A DNA stretch of 64,000 nt from the NCBI GenBank assembly GCA_019915015.1, contig JAHBBC010000019.1:620001-684000 (forward strand), given 5' to 3'. Origin of the DNA: Auriscalpium vulgare (lineage: Eukaryota > Basidiomycota > Agaricomycetes > Russulales > Auriscalpiaceae). A program made the position numbers and the translations under genes. The notes beneath the pieces are model-generated. The model was given only the letters and a program-made list of their open reading frames with translations. It searched no databases and was not told the origin of the DNA. Positions 10,767 through 21,417 of this stretch are shown here, piece by piece (position 1 is the stretch's first letter; each line of letters begins with the position of its first letter).

Positions 10767-11045
10767 TGTAGACCTGGCGGCTACCACGCGCGGTCACGCG
10801 GCCGGCGACGCCGACGCGTGTTCCAGATTCAGGGCGCTCCTTACTATACTCGGACTCTTCTCGTGCTTCTCGCTACTTACGGTCGGTACGCTCGTCATAT
10901 ATACGCGCACGACAGCGCCGCCTCACTCGTCTCTTTTCTTTCCCTCTCTCTTATACCACGGTGCTAGGTATGTTACGAGTCTCGTCTCTTTTCTTTCCCT
11001 CTCTCTTATACCACGGTGCTAGCATCACATATCTCGGCAATCACA
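10767..11045 (+). repeat. 3' LTR of the chromovirus
   Basis: It begins TGTAGACC directly after a purine tract and plausibly ends ATCACA at 11045, about 279 bp. A TATATA box lies at 10898-10903. It carries an internal 42-bp direct duplication with a 55-bp period. The 3' edge is an inference because no partner LTR is available. Confidence 0.6.
10926..11022 (+). repeat. Two copies of a 42-bp direct repeat inside the LTR
   Basis: The sequence beginning CTCGTCTCTTTTC and ending ACGGTGCTAG occurs at 10926-10967 and again, identically, at 10981-11022. The pyrimidine-rich unit lies just downstream of the LTR TATA box, where transcription would start. Confidence 0.9.
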
Positions 11046-11248
11046 GTCGGTTCCTTTCGCGCGCGTCCGAGTCCGGACGCACTTCTGAGTGTTGTCGCCG
11101 CACGGCGGCTTCCACACACAAGTCGTACGAGAGCCTAGAGAGTTCTAAATCATGTGCGTGGGCCGTTAGCAACCTTGGCCGATAGCGGTAGAGCGGCCCG
11201 ATCTTAATTGACTAGTTATTTAATCAGGAAAATCACTGGTCGTGCGGT

Positions 11249-11693
11249 GAACGACTATCTTCTGTGCCAAGGTCAGCCACGGGGACTCACCTTGATAATG
11301 GCGTCGGAGCTGTGATTGCGCCGGGGGTTGCCGTAGTAAATGCTTGTCGCACTCAGGCAGTACTCAGGCTCGCTCAGAACGAGCACGTTGATTGTACTAT
11401 GAGGATTCAATCGCTTCGAAGGCCCAGCGAGTCGGCTGTGGGTGAATCCGTCAGCACAAAAAACTCCGATGGGGCTTCTGAAGGCTTCTGAGCGCAATTT
11501 GATACTTGCTCTTCTGAGTCAGCTGCCAGTCAGGGACGAGGAACCGGAGGCGTTACTGCCTATCTCCGTGGCTTACCCTACCTTACCCACACTGAAGACA
11601 GTCGTCTAATAGTAGCTGCCATGGATCAGCACGAGTCAGTGCCCGCCGATTAGTCTCCGTGCAGGCTGACCTTGGCACAGAAGATAGTCGTTC
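11249..11693. repeat. Segment bounded by perfect 30-bp inverted repeats (MITE-like)
   Basis: The 30 bases at 11249-11278 (beginning GAACGACTATCTTCTG) recur as the exact reverse complement at 11664-11693. Similarity continues inward for about ten more bases (ACGGGGACT versus ACGGAGACT). The 385-bp interior has no clear coding potential. No convincing target duplication is visible outside the arms. It may be a non-autonomous DNA transposon or a hairpin-forming relic. Confidence 0.6.
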
Positions 11694-12129
11694 TGTTATG
11701 AGCTGCTGATAGCGGAGCCTTCAATTCTGATACGCTCAGGGTCAGTGTTGCAGGGAGAGAGTCTGGAGAGAGTTGAGAAGTTCCGCGTACCTGACCTTTT
11801 CTTTTCGCCATCAGTCGCGTCCGATCGACCACAACGACGGTTAGCTCAGAGGCAACCGCGGTACACCATGTCAACGATAGATGAGACTTTGCGCCAATAA
11901 TAGATGGGATGAGCCCTGTACCCACAAAGAGGACAGTTGAGCTTGTGCCGTTGGCCGCCGCCTCGACCCGCGACAGAGTTTGAGACCGCGACTTCCAGGC
12001 CGGCAGACGCCGACTCAGACGCGTTCAAAACGTTGCGCTAGCGTGCAAAGTATGTAGGCCTCCGATGCACTTGGTAGATGGATGTTTATTACTGGGCAAT
12101 GCCGATGCTATCCCTACACATGCACAGAC
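11694..12129. other. Intergenic, no gene seen
   Basis: This is the sequence between the inverted-repeat segment and the 3' end of the complex I gene. Only short unsupported ORFs occur, and no further repeat was found. Confidence 0.5.
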
Positions 12130-14873
12130 TTACGCGAAGGCCGCTTGCGACGACTTCTCCGACTCTGAGAACCCATACCGCTCGCCAGTCACGAACGCCC
12201 GCGTGGTCTGCGCCATCGTCACGGACCTGACCCACATAATGCATCAGCTCGTCATCCATAGAGTTAGAAGACGAGTGATACTCACGCTCTTGAAATCGGA
12301 TCTGTTTGGTAGAAGTTCGCGACAGGCTTCTTGAATGGCACGCCGGTGACCTTCGCGCCCGCGGTGTGCGCCGCAAGCGTCTTCAGCCCCGTGAGGGCTA
12401 CGTCGACCGAGGTCGGCTCGGTCGTGTCGTACCGTACGAGTGTGGGCGAGATCTCCCACATGCGATCGCGCAGGGTGACAACGTCATCGTATGGCAATGG
12501 GCTGCCGACAACCTCAGAGAGCGCACTACCACGGAGGCCGGTCAGTTAACCTGGAAGGAGCGGTACGAAAGGAGGAAGGGACGCACCGGACGATCTTCCA
12601 ATCCTCACGGGAAGCACCTGGCGGGGGAACGGCGGCGCGGCCTAGTTGTGTTCGGCCCTCTGTGTTCACCCATGTTGTCGACTTCTCGGTGTACGCCGCA
12701 GCGGGAAGACACACGTCGGCAAGTGACGCCCCAAGATCTCCATGGTGGCCCTGATAAACGACGAAGGCATCCTTGGGAATCGACTTGGGGTCGACCTCAT
12801 CGGCGTTGAGCAGGTAGATGAACTTCGGCTTGACAGCGGCCGCCTTCTTCGTCGGAACGAAGCCAATCTCGTACGCAGCAGCCCGTGACGCAACCTAGGC
12901 AAGAATCTTCAGGTATTCGGAAAACGAACATGATGAAAGCTACTTACACGTTGAAGGACGGAGAAGCCGTTCCATTCTGGCGTCACCAGCCGGCCCTTGT
13001 TCTTCTCAACGAACTTCGCAAGCGCGTTGTACACCGCTGGACCGTCCGCATGCTCCGAGATTGCACTGCCGACGATGATCAACGGCTTCTTCGCCGCCTG
13101 GAACTTCTTCGCGAATTCGCCCTTGCCCGCAACGAAATCTGCAAGCGCCTTCGCGTCCTGACCAAGGTAGTCGTATCCATACGTGGTGTCCGCGCGCTCG
13201 CCGATGAGGCCGACCTCGAGGCCAGTGTGCAGCCAGCTCTTCCGTATGCGTGAGTTGAGCACCGCCGCCTCGTGCCGTGGGTTCGTGCCGACGAGCAGAA
13301 TCACGTCTGCCTGTTCGACGCCGGGGATTGTTGAGTTGAAGAGATAATTTGAGCGCACGTCGACGCCTGCGACGGGCGGCGCGTAACCGCCGGCCTGGTC
13401 CAGTGCTGTGTTGTCGGAGCCAAGACGGTTGGTGAAGTCCTTGAGCGCGACAAGCGACTCGGTGTCGGCGAGGTGGCCGGCGATGGCTTGGATTTCGTCG
13501 CCCTTCGCGCCAGAGCTTGCGAGGCCAGAAACGATGGCAGTGAACGCATCGTGCCATGAAGCTGAGACGAAGCGATCGCCTTGCTTCACGAGAGGCGTTG
13601 TCAGGCGCTGGAACTTCAGGCCATCGTACGCATACCGGGTCTTGTCGCTGATCCACTCCTCATTCACGTCATCATTCGTGCGAGGCTGAATGCGCATGAC
13701 CTGAACGCCGCGGGAATCGACGCGGATATTCGAACCAACGGCATCAAGGACGTCAATGGACTCGGTGTTCTTGAGCTCCCATGGACGCGCGTGGAAGGCG
13801 TAAGGTTTACTTGTGAGCGCACCGACAGGACACAGATCGACAATGTTCCCAGATAGTTCGGAGTCCATAGTCTTCTCCACGTACATGCCGATTTGCAAGT
13901 CGTTGCCACGACCTGTCGTGCCAAGCTCCTCAACACCGGCAACCTCGTTCGCGAACCGCACACAACGCGTGCACTGAATGCAACGGTTCATCGACGTCTT
14001 GACAAGTGGACCAAGGTCCTTGTCTTCGACAGCGCGCTTGCCGGTGATTTCGTGGAATCTTGATCGGTCGGAACCGTAGCGCATTGATTGGTCTTGCAGG
14101 TCGCATTCGCCACCTTGGTCACATATAGGGCAGTCTAAGGGGTGGTTGGCGAGAAGGAATTCCATGACACCCTCGCTGAGCCAGATGGTCAGAGGCGGTG
14201 ACGGTACGCGAACCGAATACGTACCGGGCTTCATGGACAAGTGGTGTATTGGTAAAAACCTTTGCTCCGGGCATGGCCGGCATCGCGCTGAAGGACAGGA
14301 AGGTAGGTGAAGGGTGAGAGACTGTATAGACTATCTTCGCTCACCATGACGCGACAGGTTTTGGTGATCGCTCGACTTCAACTAGGCACATGCTGCGATG
14401 CAGTTCAGTTCCCACCGACATGCATCTCGCGAGCATAAGCAACGCACCGGCAGTTGCCAGCAATGGCGAGCCTGTCATGGTAGCAAAACCTGATCCACCG
14501 ATATGAGTCCGTGCGCCGGCTCCCTCACAGCGTCCGCACATACCGAGGTACCGGCGAGCCTGCGGCCTCGCATGCTTGAATCAGGGCGGAGCCTAGCAAT
14601 GTTGTTAGGGCTCCTGCAAGTGTAGAAACGACGTAGTGTACGCACCTTGAGGGACGGTCACCTCTTTGCCATCAACCGTCAGCGTGATGTCGGCGCGTAA
14701 CGCCGAGGAGGAAGCAAAAGTACGCCGACCTGAAAAAAGACCATAAATATGAGCAGAAATCCTTGCGTAATACATACACAAGACGCACCAGTGCTAACAC
14801 AGTTGGAGCAGACCACCCGCGATAGCCGTCCTGAGGACGCTGGCCGTGAGGCTGTCGAAACCAGCCGTAACAT
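12130..14873 (-). CDS. NDUFS1: NADH:ubiquinone oxidoreductase 75/78-kDa subunit (complex I)
   Basis: Ten exons join in phase to 743 residues: 14873-14801, 14729-14646, 14592-14544, 14489-14448, 14392-14345, 14287-14225, 14175-12948, 12894-12587, 12525-12286 and 12226-12130. The protein is the largest peripheral-arm subunit of mitochondrial complex I and carries electrons through iron-sulfur clusters. An Arg/Ser-rich mitochondrial presequence ([16 protein letters not shown]) precedes [12 protein letters not shown]. The 2Fe-2S ligands lie in [19 protein letters not shown] and VASC, one 4Fe-4S site in [14 protein letters not shown], and the other in CIQCTRC plus DLCPVGAL. A molybdopterin-oxidoreductase-like domain fills the C-terminal half. 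Many small exons at the 5' end are typical of basidiomycetes. It is divergent from STE24 across 555 bp. Confidence 0.96.
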
Positions 14874-15428
14874 AGCCTATGGCCAACTGAGGGGGTAGAT
14901 ACGAGAGCAGAGCGACTGTGAGGCCGAGAGAGGGGTAAGATGCACGCGACGGCGAGCGCAGCGCTTTTATGGTCGTCGTCGACGTCGCGCGCGGTGACGA
15001 AGACGGAACCAACGATCATCGGGAAGGACCGGTTCAAGCGGAGCTTCAATGCCGAACGAGCCAATCACGGCGCGCCTGATTGCTGCTTGTGCCGGAGCGC
15101 CAGGCCGAACGGCCGCAAACGCCGCGTCCACGTGATTCGCACTTGGTATTCGCTCGACATTCGGTGAGACATGAGTCGTTGCTCCGCTGTCTACGAAAGG
15201 TTGTCTGAACGTATATACACTGTACATGAATACATGCATTTCCATCAATATTGAATTCGTCGGAAATTGAATTAAATATAATCTTGTGATGTTCTTCACG
15301 TGATGGTAACGCGGACGTGGCGTTTCTAGTCGTGCGGGGCGAGGAATCGGAGGATTGCCTTCTTCTACTTCCTCCATGTGCTTGAGCCGGTATTGATTGT
15401 GCATACGTCCTCCAGCCTTACTTCTACC
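14874..15428. promoter_or_regulatory. Divergent intergenic region between NDUFS1 and STE24
   Basis: These 555 bp lie between two start codons on opposite strands and must hold both promoters. The part next to STE24 (about 15160-15300) is AT-rich. No defined motif could be assigned. Confidence 0.5.
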
Positions 15429-17142
15429 ATGGACTTCATCCACTCCGGCGTGGCTGCACTGCAGCAGCGGCTGTCGTTCATAACTGTGGAACCGATCGAC
15501 TGGCAGACCTACGTTGTCGCTTTCTCCTGGGTGATATGTCTGTTCGAATCGTATCTCTTGTACGTAGGTATGCTTCTTCTGTCATTCTGCTCACTCATCT
15601 TGTGTAACAGGCTGCGGCAATATCCGCTGTACTCCAAAACCTCACCGCCAGCAATCCTCGCGGACCACTTCAAGCAGGACGTGTTTGAGAAATCGCAGAA
15701 GTACGGCAAGCACAAGGCGAAGTTCTCGCTATTTGAAGGGCTGTACAAGCAGGTTCTCGACACGCTGCAAATTGCGTCCGGCGTGTACTATCCATGGGCA
15801 TGGAGTGTGGCCGGCCAGATCATTGGTAAAGCAGGATACGGCGCGGAGTACCAGGTGTGTTCGAGAGCTTTGTAACCTTCCTCCTCTCTGAGCAAACTGT
15901 ATCCAGATCACACAGTCCATCGTCTTCATATTCACGCTCACGTTCCTTTCCGCCCTACCGACCCTACCTCTAGGACTCTACCAGAACTTCGTGCTTGAGG
16001 AGCAGCACGGCTTCAATAAGATGTCGCTCGGACTCTACTTTGCAGATATGGCCAAAGGATGGGCCCTCGGTCTCATTTTGGGCTCCCCGCTGCTCGCAGC
16101 CTTCCTGTACATCTTCGAGTGGGCCGGAGACCGCTTCGTCCCTTGGCTCATGGCGCTCCTGTAAATCCTTCTCCCCTGCAGTCAGCGCGTAACTTGCACA
16201 GATCTAATCCCACAAAAGACTGTTCTTCCAGATCACCATGGTCATCGTCTACCCGACAATCATCCAGCCGCTCTTCAACAAACTGTCGCCCCTCCCTGAA
16301 GGCGACTTGCGTGGACGCATCGAGGCACTGGCCGGCAAGCTCAAGTTCCCTCTCAAGCATCTCTACGAGATCGACGGCTCGAAGCGAAGCTCGCATAGCA
16401 ATGCCTATTTCTTTGGCCTGCCTTGGGTATGTTCCTGCCCCGCAGCCCCGTGGCGTGCTCACTCCCTTCGCGCAGGCAAAGCACATCGTCATCTTTGACA
16501 CTCTTATCAAGCAGTCCAAGCCCGAAGAAGTCGAGGCGGTCCTTGGTACGTGAACCCTTGTACACGCAGGACGTGTTCTTACTGGCCCCTAGCACACGAG
16601 TTGGGACATTGGTACTTCTACCATCCGACGAAGCTGCTCCTTGTCTCGCAACTGCACATCTTTACCATCCTCGCCGTGTTCCCCGCCTTCCTGCACGCTC
16701 CTCCGCTCCTCCGCTCCTTTGGTTTTCCCGAATCCGTCGCCGCACACCCTCCGCCCATCATTGCGTTCCTCATCTATCAGGCATGTCGCTGCTCATAGCG
16801 CTACCGCCCAGGTCAACTCACCCTTTCCAGATGGTCCTCACTCCACTTGAAGCATTCGTGGGAATGGGTTTGAACGCCGTTTCCCGACGTTTCGAATATC
16901 AAGCGGACCGTTTCGCGTGCGACCTGCAGACGCAGTTGAAGGACGACGAGATGCGCGACATGGGCCCGCGCCTCGGCCGTGCACTCATCACGCTGCATGT
17001 AGAAAACTTGTCGACGGTGTGGGTGGACTGGCTGTATTCAGCCTATCACCACTCGCACCCGACACTGACAGAGCGGCTGAAGGCGTTGGAGGCGAAAGGT
17101 GAGGTGGAAGGTGCGAGTAGGGAGGCGAAGAAGGAATTGTAG
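15429..17142 (+). CDS. STE24: Ste24-type CAAX prenyl protease (zinc metalloprotease)
   Basis: About seven exons with short introns start at MDFIHSGVAALQQR and end REAKKEL, roughly 440 residues, the usual size of Ste24. The enzyme is an integral ER membrane protease that removes the last three residues of prenylated CAAX proteins and makes a second cut in a-factor. Visible hallmarks are several hydrophobic segments, VLEEQHGFNKMSLGLYFADM, the SNAYFFGLPW loop, the zinc motif AHELGHW (HExxH) and the distal Glu region RRFEYQADRFACDL. The HExxH exon begins after an intron that splits the AVL/AHE codons. The head-to-head neighbour is a complex I subunit. Processing of the farnesylated pheromone links it functionally to the Ste6-like exporter at 40238-45053. 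Confidence 0.95.
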
Positions 17143-17438
17143 GCCGCCGGAGTGTGAGTATCAGTAAATTATCATGAAATCGATGGCTTGGAATGAATAT
17201 ACTGCCTGTTGGACTGGTCTACACCGGTTCCGCCTGTACAGTGGCTGAGTACACTACTACTAGGCGCGTTTGCACAGGCCGTCCATTAGCCGCCGACGTG
17301 ACAGCGACAGCACCATGAACGCTCTCAGCGCTCAGCCCTCACCGAGACTCTTCTCTGCTTTTCTCATCCTTGCATCACCGGCAGCAAGCAACGACCTCTA
17401 TTTGAAGCTACTGAACAAGGACTTTGCATGCGCGGCGC

Positions 17439-20400
17439 ATGGCCAGCGACCCCCATCTTCTCACGAACGTCCTTGCTGACTCCCAGGAGTACCACAAGCA
17501 CCTCCTCGTCCTACTCGATATCTATGCCGCCCCAACCCTCATTTCCCTCTCCGCATACGCTGCCGCCGCACCCGCACCCGTAGCACGCGCGGTGCTCGCA
17601 GTCGCCGGTAGCTTCGCAGGCGCAGATGACGCGCTGCGTCGGTACGCGGACAGCGTCGAGGTGTGGGAGGGCGAATTGCGCGCGCTGAAGGGGCTCGAAG
17701 AAGAGGTTGGCCGCGCGGTGCGAGGTCGTGACATCCTGTGCGCATCGCCTGGCCCCCCTGGTACGAGAGCTGACCGAAACGCTGTGTCTACAGTGTCACG
17801 CGCCTGTTTGAGCAGTCGAAGACCCAGCTCTCGAAGACATCTGTGCGGAATGGGAGCAACGTGCACCTCGATGCTGTCCAGACCGAGCTGCGCGCGTCGG
17901 AGGTGCGGCTGGCAACACGCAAGAAGAAGCTGGATGAGGGGCGCGTCGGCGCAATACGCAGGGGTCTCGAAGTGCGATGCAGCATGATGGTCGAGTGTGG
18001 GCGGACGTGGATTCAGATGGGCGAGGCGGGCCTTCGCGTGCTTGAGGGAATTGAAGGCCCTGAGGATGGTGAGCACATGTCCTAGCATGTTGGGTCGACA
18101 TCTACGGATTGACATGATCTTCCTCAGCGAACCCGTTCAGGGATTGGGGAACAACTGCCAGCACAAAAACTGCAACAACCCACAGACCGGGCGACTCTAA
18201 CAATCATATATTGTTCCCTCGCATTGCCACTGTGTCGCGCATCCCGACAGCCAAAGGTGGCGGCACTTCCGCGGGAGACCACCTGTCTTGCACAGAACCT
18301 GCGCCATCTTCCTCCTCGGGGCACAAGACGCAACCCTCAGTCGCTGCTAACGGCGAGATCCCGACTATCAGACGTAGCCAAACACCCATTTCACCAATCA
18401 CGTCGCCGCTACTGCGCGCATTCCAAGGACGAGATCCGTCTCCAAGCATTGCTCCTTCGTCGGTACCGGAGGACACCAGCGACATCCCGACGCCTCCTCT
18501 CATCACGCAGTCTGCCCCAACGCCGTCTCCCTCAAGCTCTCCTCCGCAGTCTACCAGTCTGGCAGTGGCACCGCCAGATGCTCAGCCACATACCCCCACC
18601 GTGTCACAGCTTGATACCGCCCGTGCACAAATTCAGGCTCTCGCCAAGCAGGAGGAACGTGGGCGTGATGAGCTGCAGATGTACTCCCTCCAGCTTGCTG
18701 CAGCGAACGCAGAGATCCTCCGCGCGCAGACGTTGCTAGACCAGGAGGCAAGGCATCGCGAGGAGGCGGAGGCCCGAGCTGAGGAAGGCCAGGCGGTTGC
18801 TCGAAAGTTGCGCGAGGAATTGGTGATGCAGCGCGCACGGGAAGAAGGTCGACGGGAGGGATTCAGGGCGGGCTTCGAGAGGGCGGGCGAGATCGATATC
18901 GACGCCGTACCTGGTCCAGGAGCACCCGAAAGTGAAGATGACGAGCAGAACGGCGAGTCGCCATCGAGAAATAATACCCGAGCGTCGAATCGACTGCGAC
19001 GTCTTCAACACCGTGCGCCGTCGGTCTCACCACCGCGTCCCCTCGTGCCAAGAGCAGGGCAACGTCCCGGTCTTTCAACCCCAATTAGCGATTTCAGTGT
19101 CCTGCAACCCGCTGTACCTCCTCTGCGACCTGCGATACCTTCCCCGCCGCGACCTGTCATCCCAACCCTGCAACCCGTAGTTCCTCCCCAACCCGCTTCC
19201 TCGTGGCCTATCTTCCCACACGCAGTGGCTCCTGCTCCCGGGCCAGTCATGTATCCATTCATCCCTCCGTCACTGCCCGTCATTCCGAGTGACAGCCCAT
19301 CGAGCACCGCAAGCTCCCCCGTGGCGCCGATCGATAAAGATTGGACGCTTGTCGATTCTGATGCACCATCCTTACTGCCTTCAGGGCGAATCATGATTAG
19401 AGCCCGAACCCCGACGCCGCAAAAGGAGCGCGGCGTGCGGACAATCATCCGGAGCCTGACGAGTGTGTTCAAGAGCGATGACGGGAAGACTCGCGCTTCT
19501 GCGCATGCAAGTACGGGACGGCGCACACCCAACAGGTCAACACCCGTCCCCCCACCCACCCGTGCTCGTCCCGGTCCACGGATACCTCCTCCAGCTCAGA
19601 TAGGTCAAGGGTATGGGCCATATGCCTACCCCGAGCCCGCGCGGAAGGGAGTCGCCTGGGCTAGCAGCAGCCGCGACCGGAGCTCCTCTCCACGCCCTGA
19701 CTCGTTAACGAGTAGGGGCATGTCAAACGCGATGAGCACGGCGGGAGCGAGCACGTACACGCGCGCGGGGAGCAGCGTCAGTGGAACAGCGTATACTGCG
19801 GCAAGTGCGTATACTGCGGGAAGTGCGTATACTGCGGGAAGTGCGTACACTGCAGCAAGTGCGTACACGGCAAACTCGGTACAAAGCAGGAAGAGCCGCA
19901 TGAACACACGCTATGTGCCACGGCCGACAGCTGTAGTAGCGCCTCAACCTGTCCCGATCCCAGTACAAATGCCTCCACCACCTGTCCCAGTCATCGTATC
20001 ACCTGGGGGACCGCACGCTCGCAGACGTCGGCCCCCTCGTCGGAGATATAGCCCCGCCTCATCCCCTGATACTCTGACCACCCCGCCTCCCCGTGTGTTG
20101 CCGCAGCCTGTACATATGGCCAGGAGCCCGTCTCGGTCGCCCTCATCAAGTGACTCAGACCGCCGAGGACCGCCCATCATCATCATGCCTCCACCGCGTA
20201 TGCCGCCTGTCATCGCAACAATACCCACCATTGCGACGCCGCGGCCAGGACTGATGACAGTGAGCTCGTCGCCGTCGTCGTCATCAGGTGATTCGGAGCG
20301 TCGACGCCCGCGAGAACGGTCCGTTGACGGTATGCCTCCACCGATCTCCGGGCGAGTCCCGCGTGCGTTACCTCCCGTGGCCGATGGCGGAGATGCCGCA

Positions 20401-20478
20401 ATGCCGCATGAGGACGACGATGCCTCCTCTATGTCGTCGTATGCAACAGGGGAAAACGGACCAGACACCGTGGCCTGA
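17439..20478 (+). CDS. Coiled-coil (BAR-like?) protein with long Pro/Ser-rich tail, paralogue A
   Basis: Three exons (17439-17737, 17794-18068, 18128-20478) give 974 residues. The ATG of MASDPHLLTNVLADSQ is chosen because it aligns with the start of the paralogue at 37775. Residues 1 to about 190 are helical: an Ala-rich stretch (LSAYAAAAPAPVARAVLAVAG), then a charged coiled coil with EVRCSMMVECGRTWIQMGEAGLRV-like helix. This resembles BAR-type membrane-binding helices, but the family is not certain. A second coiled coil around LDTARAQIQALAKQEERGRD is followed by several hundred Pro/Ser-rich residues, probably disordered. The tail contains a SAYTAG tandem repeat and a conserved short basic motif, RTIIRSLTSVFKSDD, also present in the paralogue. 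No catalytic motif is seen. Confidence 0.82.
19789..19878 (+). repeat. 18-bp in-frame minisatellite, five units
   Basis: Five consecutive 18-bp units (consensus GCGTATACTGCGGGAAGT) lie in the tail of paralogue A and encode AYTA(A/G)S repeats. The central units are nearly identical, which suggests recent slippage and likely length variation between strains. Confidence 0.9.
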
Positions 20479-21417
20479 ATGTGAGGTTGCCGTCACGGGT
20501 CCATCATAGCGCTTTGTTGCACTATAGGGGTCTCGAGAACGAGGATGCTGCGCCTCGACAACGTCTTTTCTTCTTCCCTGCCGAGCAGGCAAGCACGTTC
20601 ATCTTAACTATGTGATCCACGTCGACGTCCGGCACCGGCGCCTACTTCATGACTCGGGACGCCACACCAGTCATCGGCGCGGCGCAACCGCTTTGTGCGC
20701 CTATATATGCTTACTAGGCACCCATGCTTGAAACTCGATGTATTGTAATGCGCTCACGGACCCTGAGGTCTCCCTAGGTCTCCTCAGGCCTGCGATCAGT
20801 ACTTCCGGAAGCCTTCGCCGCCTTATAGACGCCCACGACGGCCGTGAATGGCCGTCGGGCTGCAACCGCAGATCGAAAATACGTGAAATTTTCGACAGGA
20901 CACGTTCAGTCGGCGCGGGGTCCATGCGGTCTATCTGCGTTTACGACACATAACGATATAAATGCTGCAAGCTTTTGGCCAGGAGCAGGCCCATTCCATT
21001 AATGCTACCCACCTTGACCGACCAGATATTTCCGACGATTTCCATGAATGGCACAACCCCTTGCCCTACCTTGAAAAAAGGCGTGCAGACCCACATCATC
21101 CGCGTGGATAGATGCGCGCTTCTTCAAGTGATGCCCGGGTAGAGCCCGGGCTAGTCAGCTAGTGGTGAGTCAGTTATGAACTTGCATCATCGTGAAGCTA
21201 TGTGTATTGTAAGCGATGTTGATTCGTTGACGCATAGGCTTCGCCGACTCCCGAGTGGTAACGGAGATAGCATTGCGCCACCAGCTGCATGCAGGTTCTG
21301 CCAGTCAGCGAACTTGCAAGCTTTCTAATACACATTGCCGCTTTGTTATAAAGACAGAATGGTAGGGAAGCGGCGAGCCGCAAGTTGCCCTGCCCCTTCC
21401 CATCCCTCGCGTCTGGC
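20479..21417. other. Intergenic region with two adjacent hairpins
   Basis: No gene is seen in these 939 bp between two same-strand genes. Two perfect 8-bp stems occur 15 bp apart: CGACGGCC/GGCCGTCG at 20836-20857 with a 6-base loop, and TCGAAAAT/ATTTTCGA at 20873-20895 with a 7-base loop. The rest should hold the polyadenylation region of paralogue A and the promoter of the MFS gene. Confidence 0.5.

Larger units (their letters stand above)
6422..11045 (+). mobile_element. Chromovirus (Ty3/Gypsy) retrotransposon with 3' LTR; 5' LTR not found
   Basis: The element consists of one long gag-pol frame, a polypurine tract (GGGGGGAGGAG at 10756-10766) and an LTR starting TGTAG at 10767. No copy of this LTR was found upstream of the ORF, and the gag N-terminus looks short, so the insertion is probably 5' truncated or its left LTR has been lost. 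The left border given here is the start of open frame and is approximate. Confidence 0.75.

Noticed and set aside
14967..15443. 158-codon minus-strand frame upstream of the complex I gene
   Set aside because: It overlaps the first coding exons of neither gene in a meaningful frame, has no domain, and lies in the divergent promoter.
18211..20478. Separate gene beginning at 18211
   Set aside because: The frame there begins with TTG and joins in phase to the exon at 17794-18068, so it is exon 3 of paralogue A.
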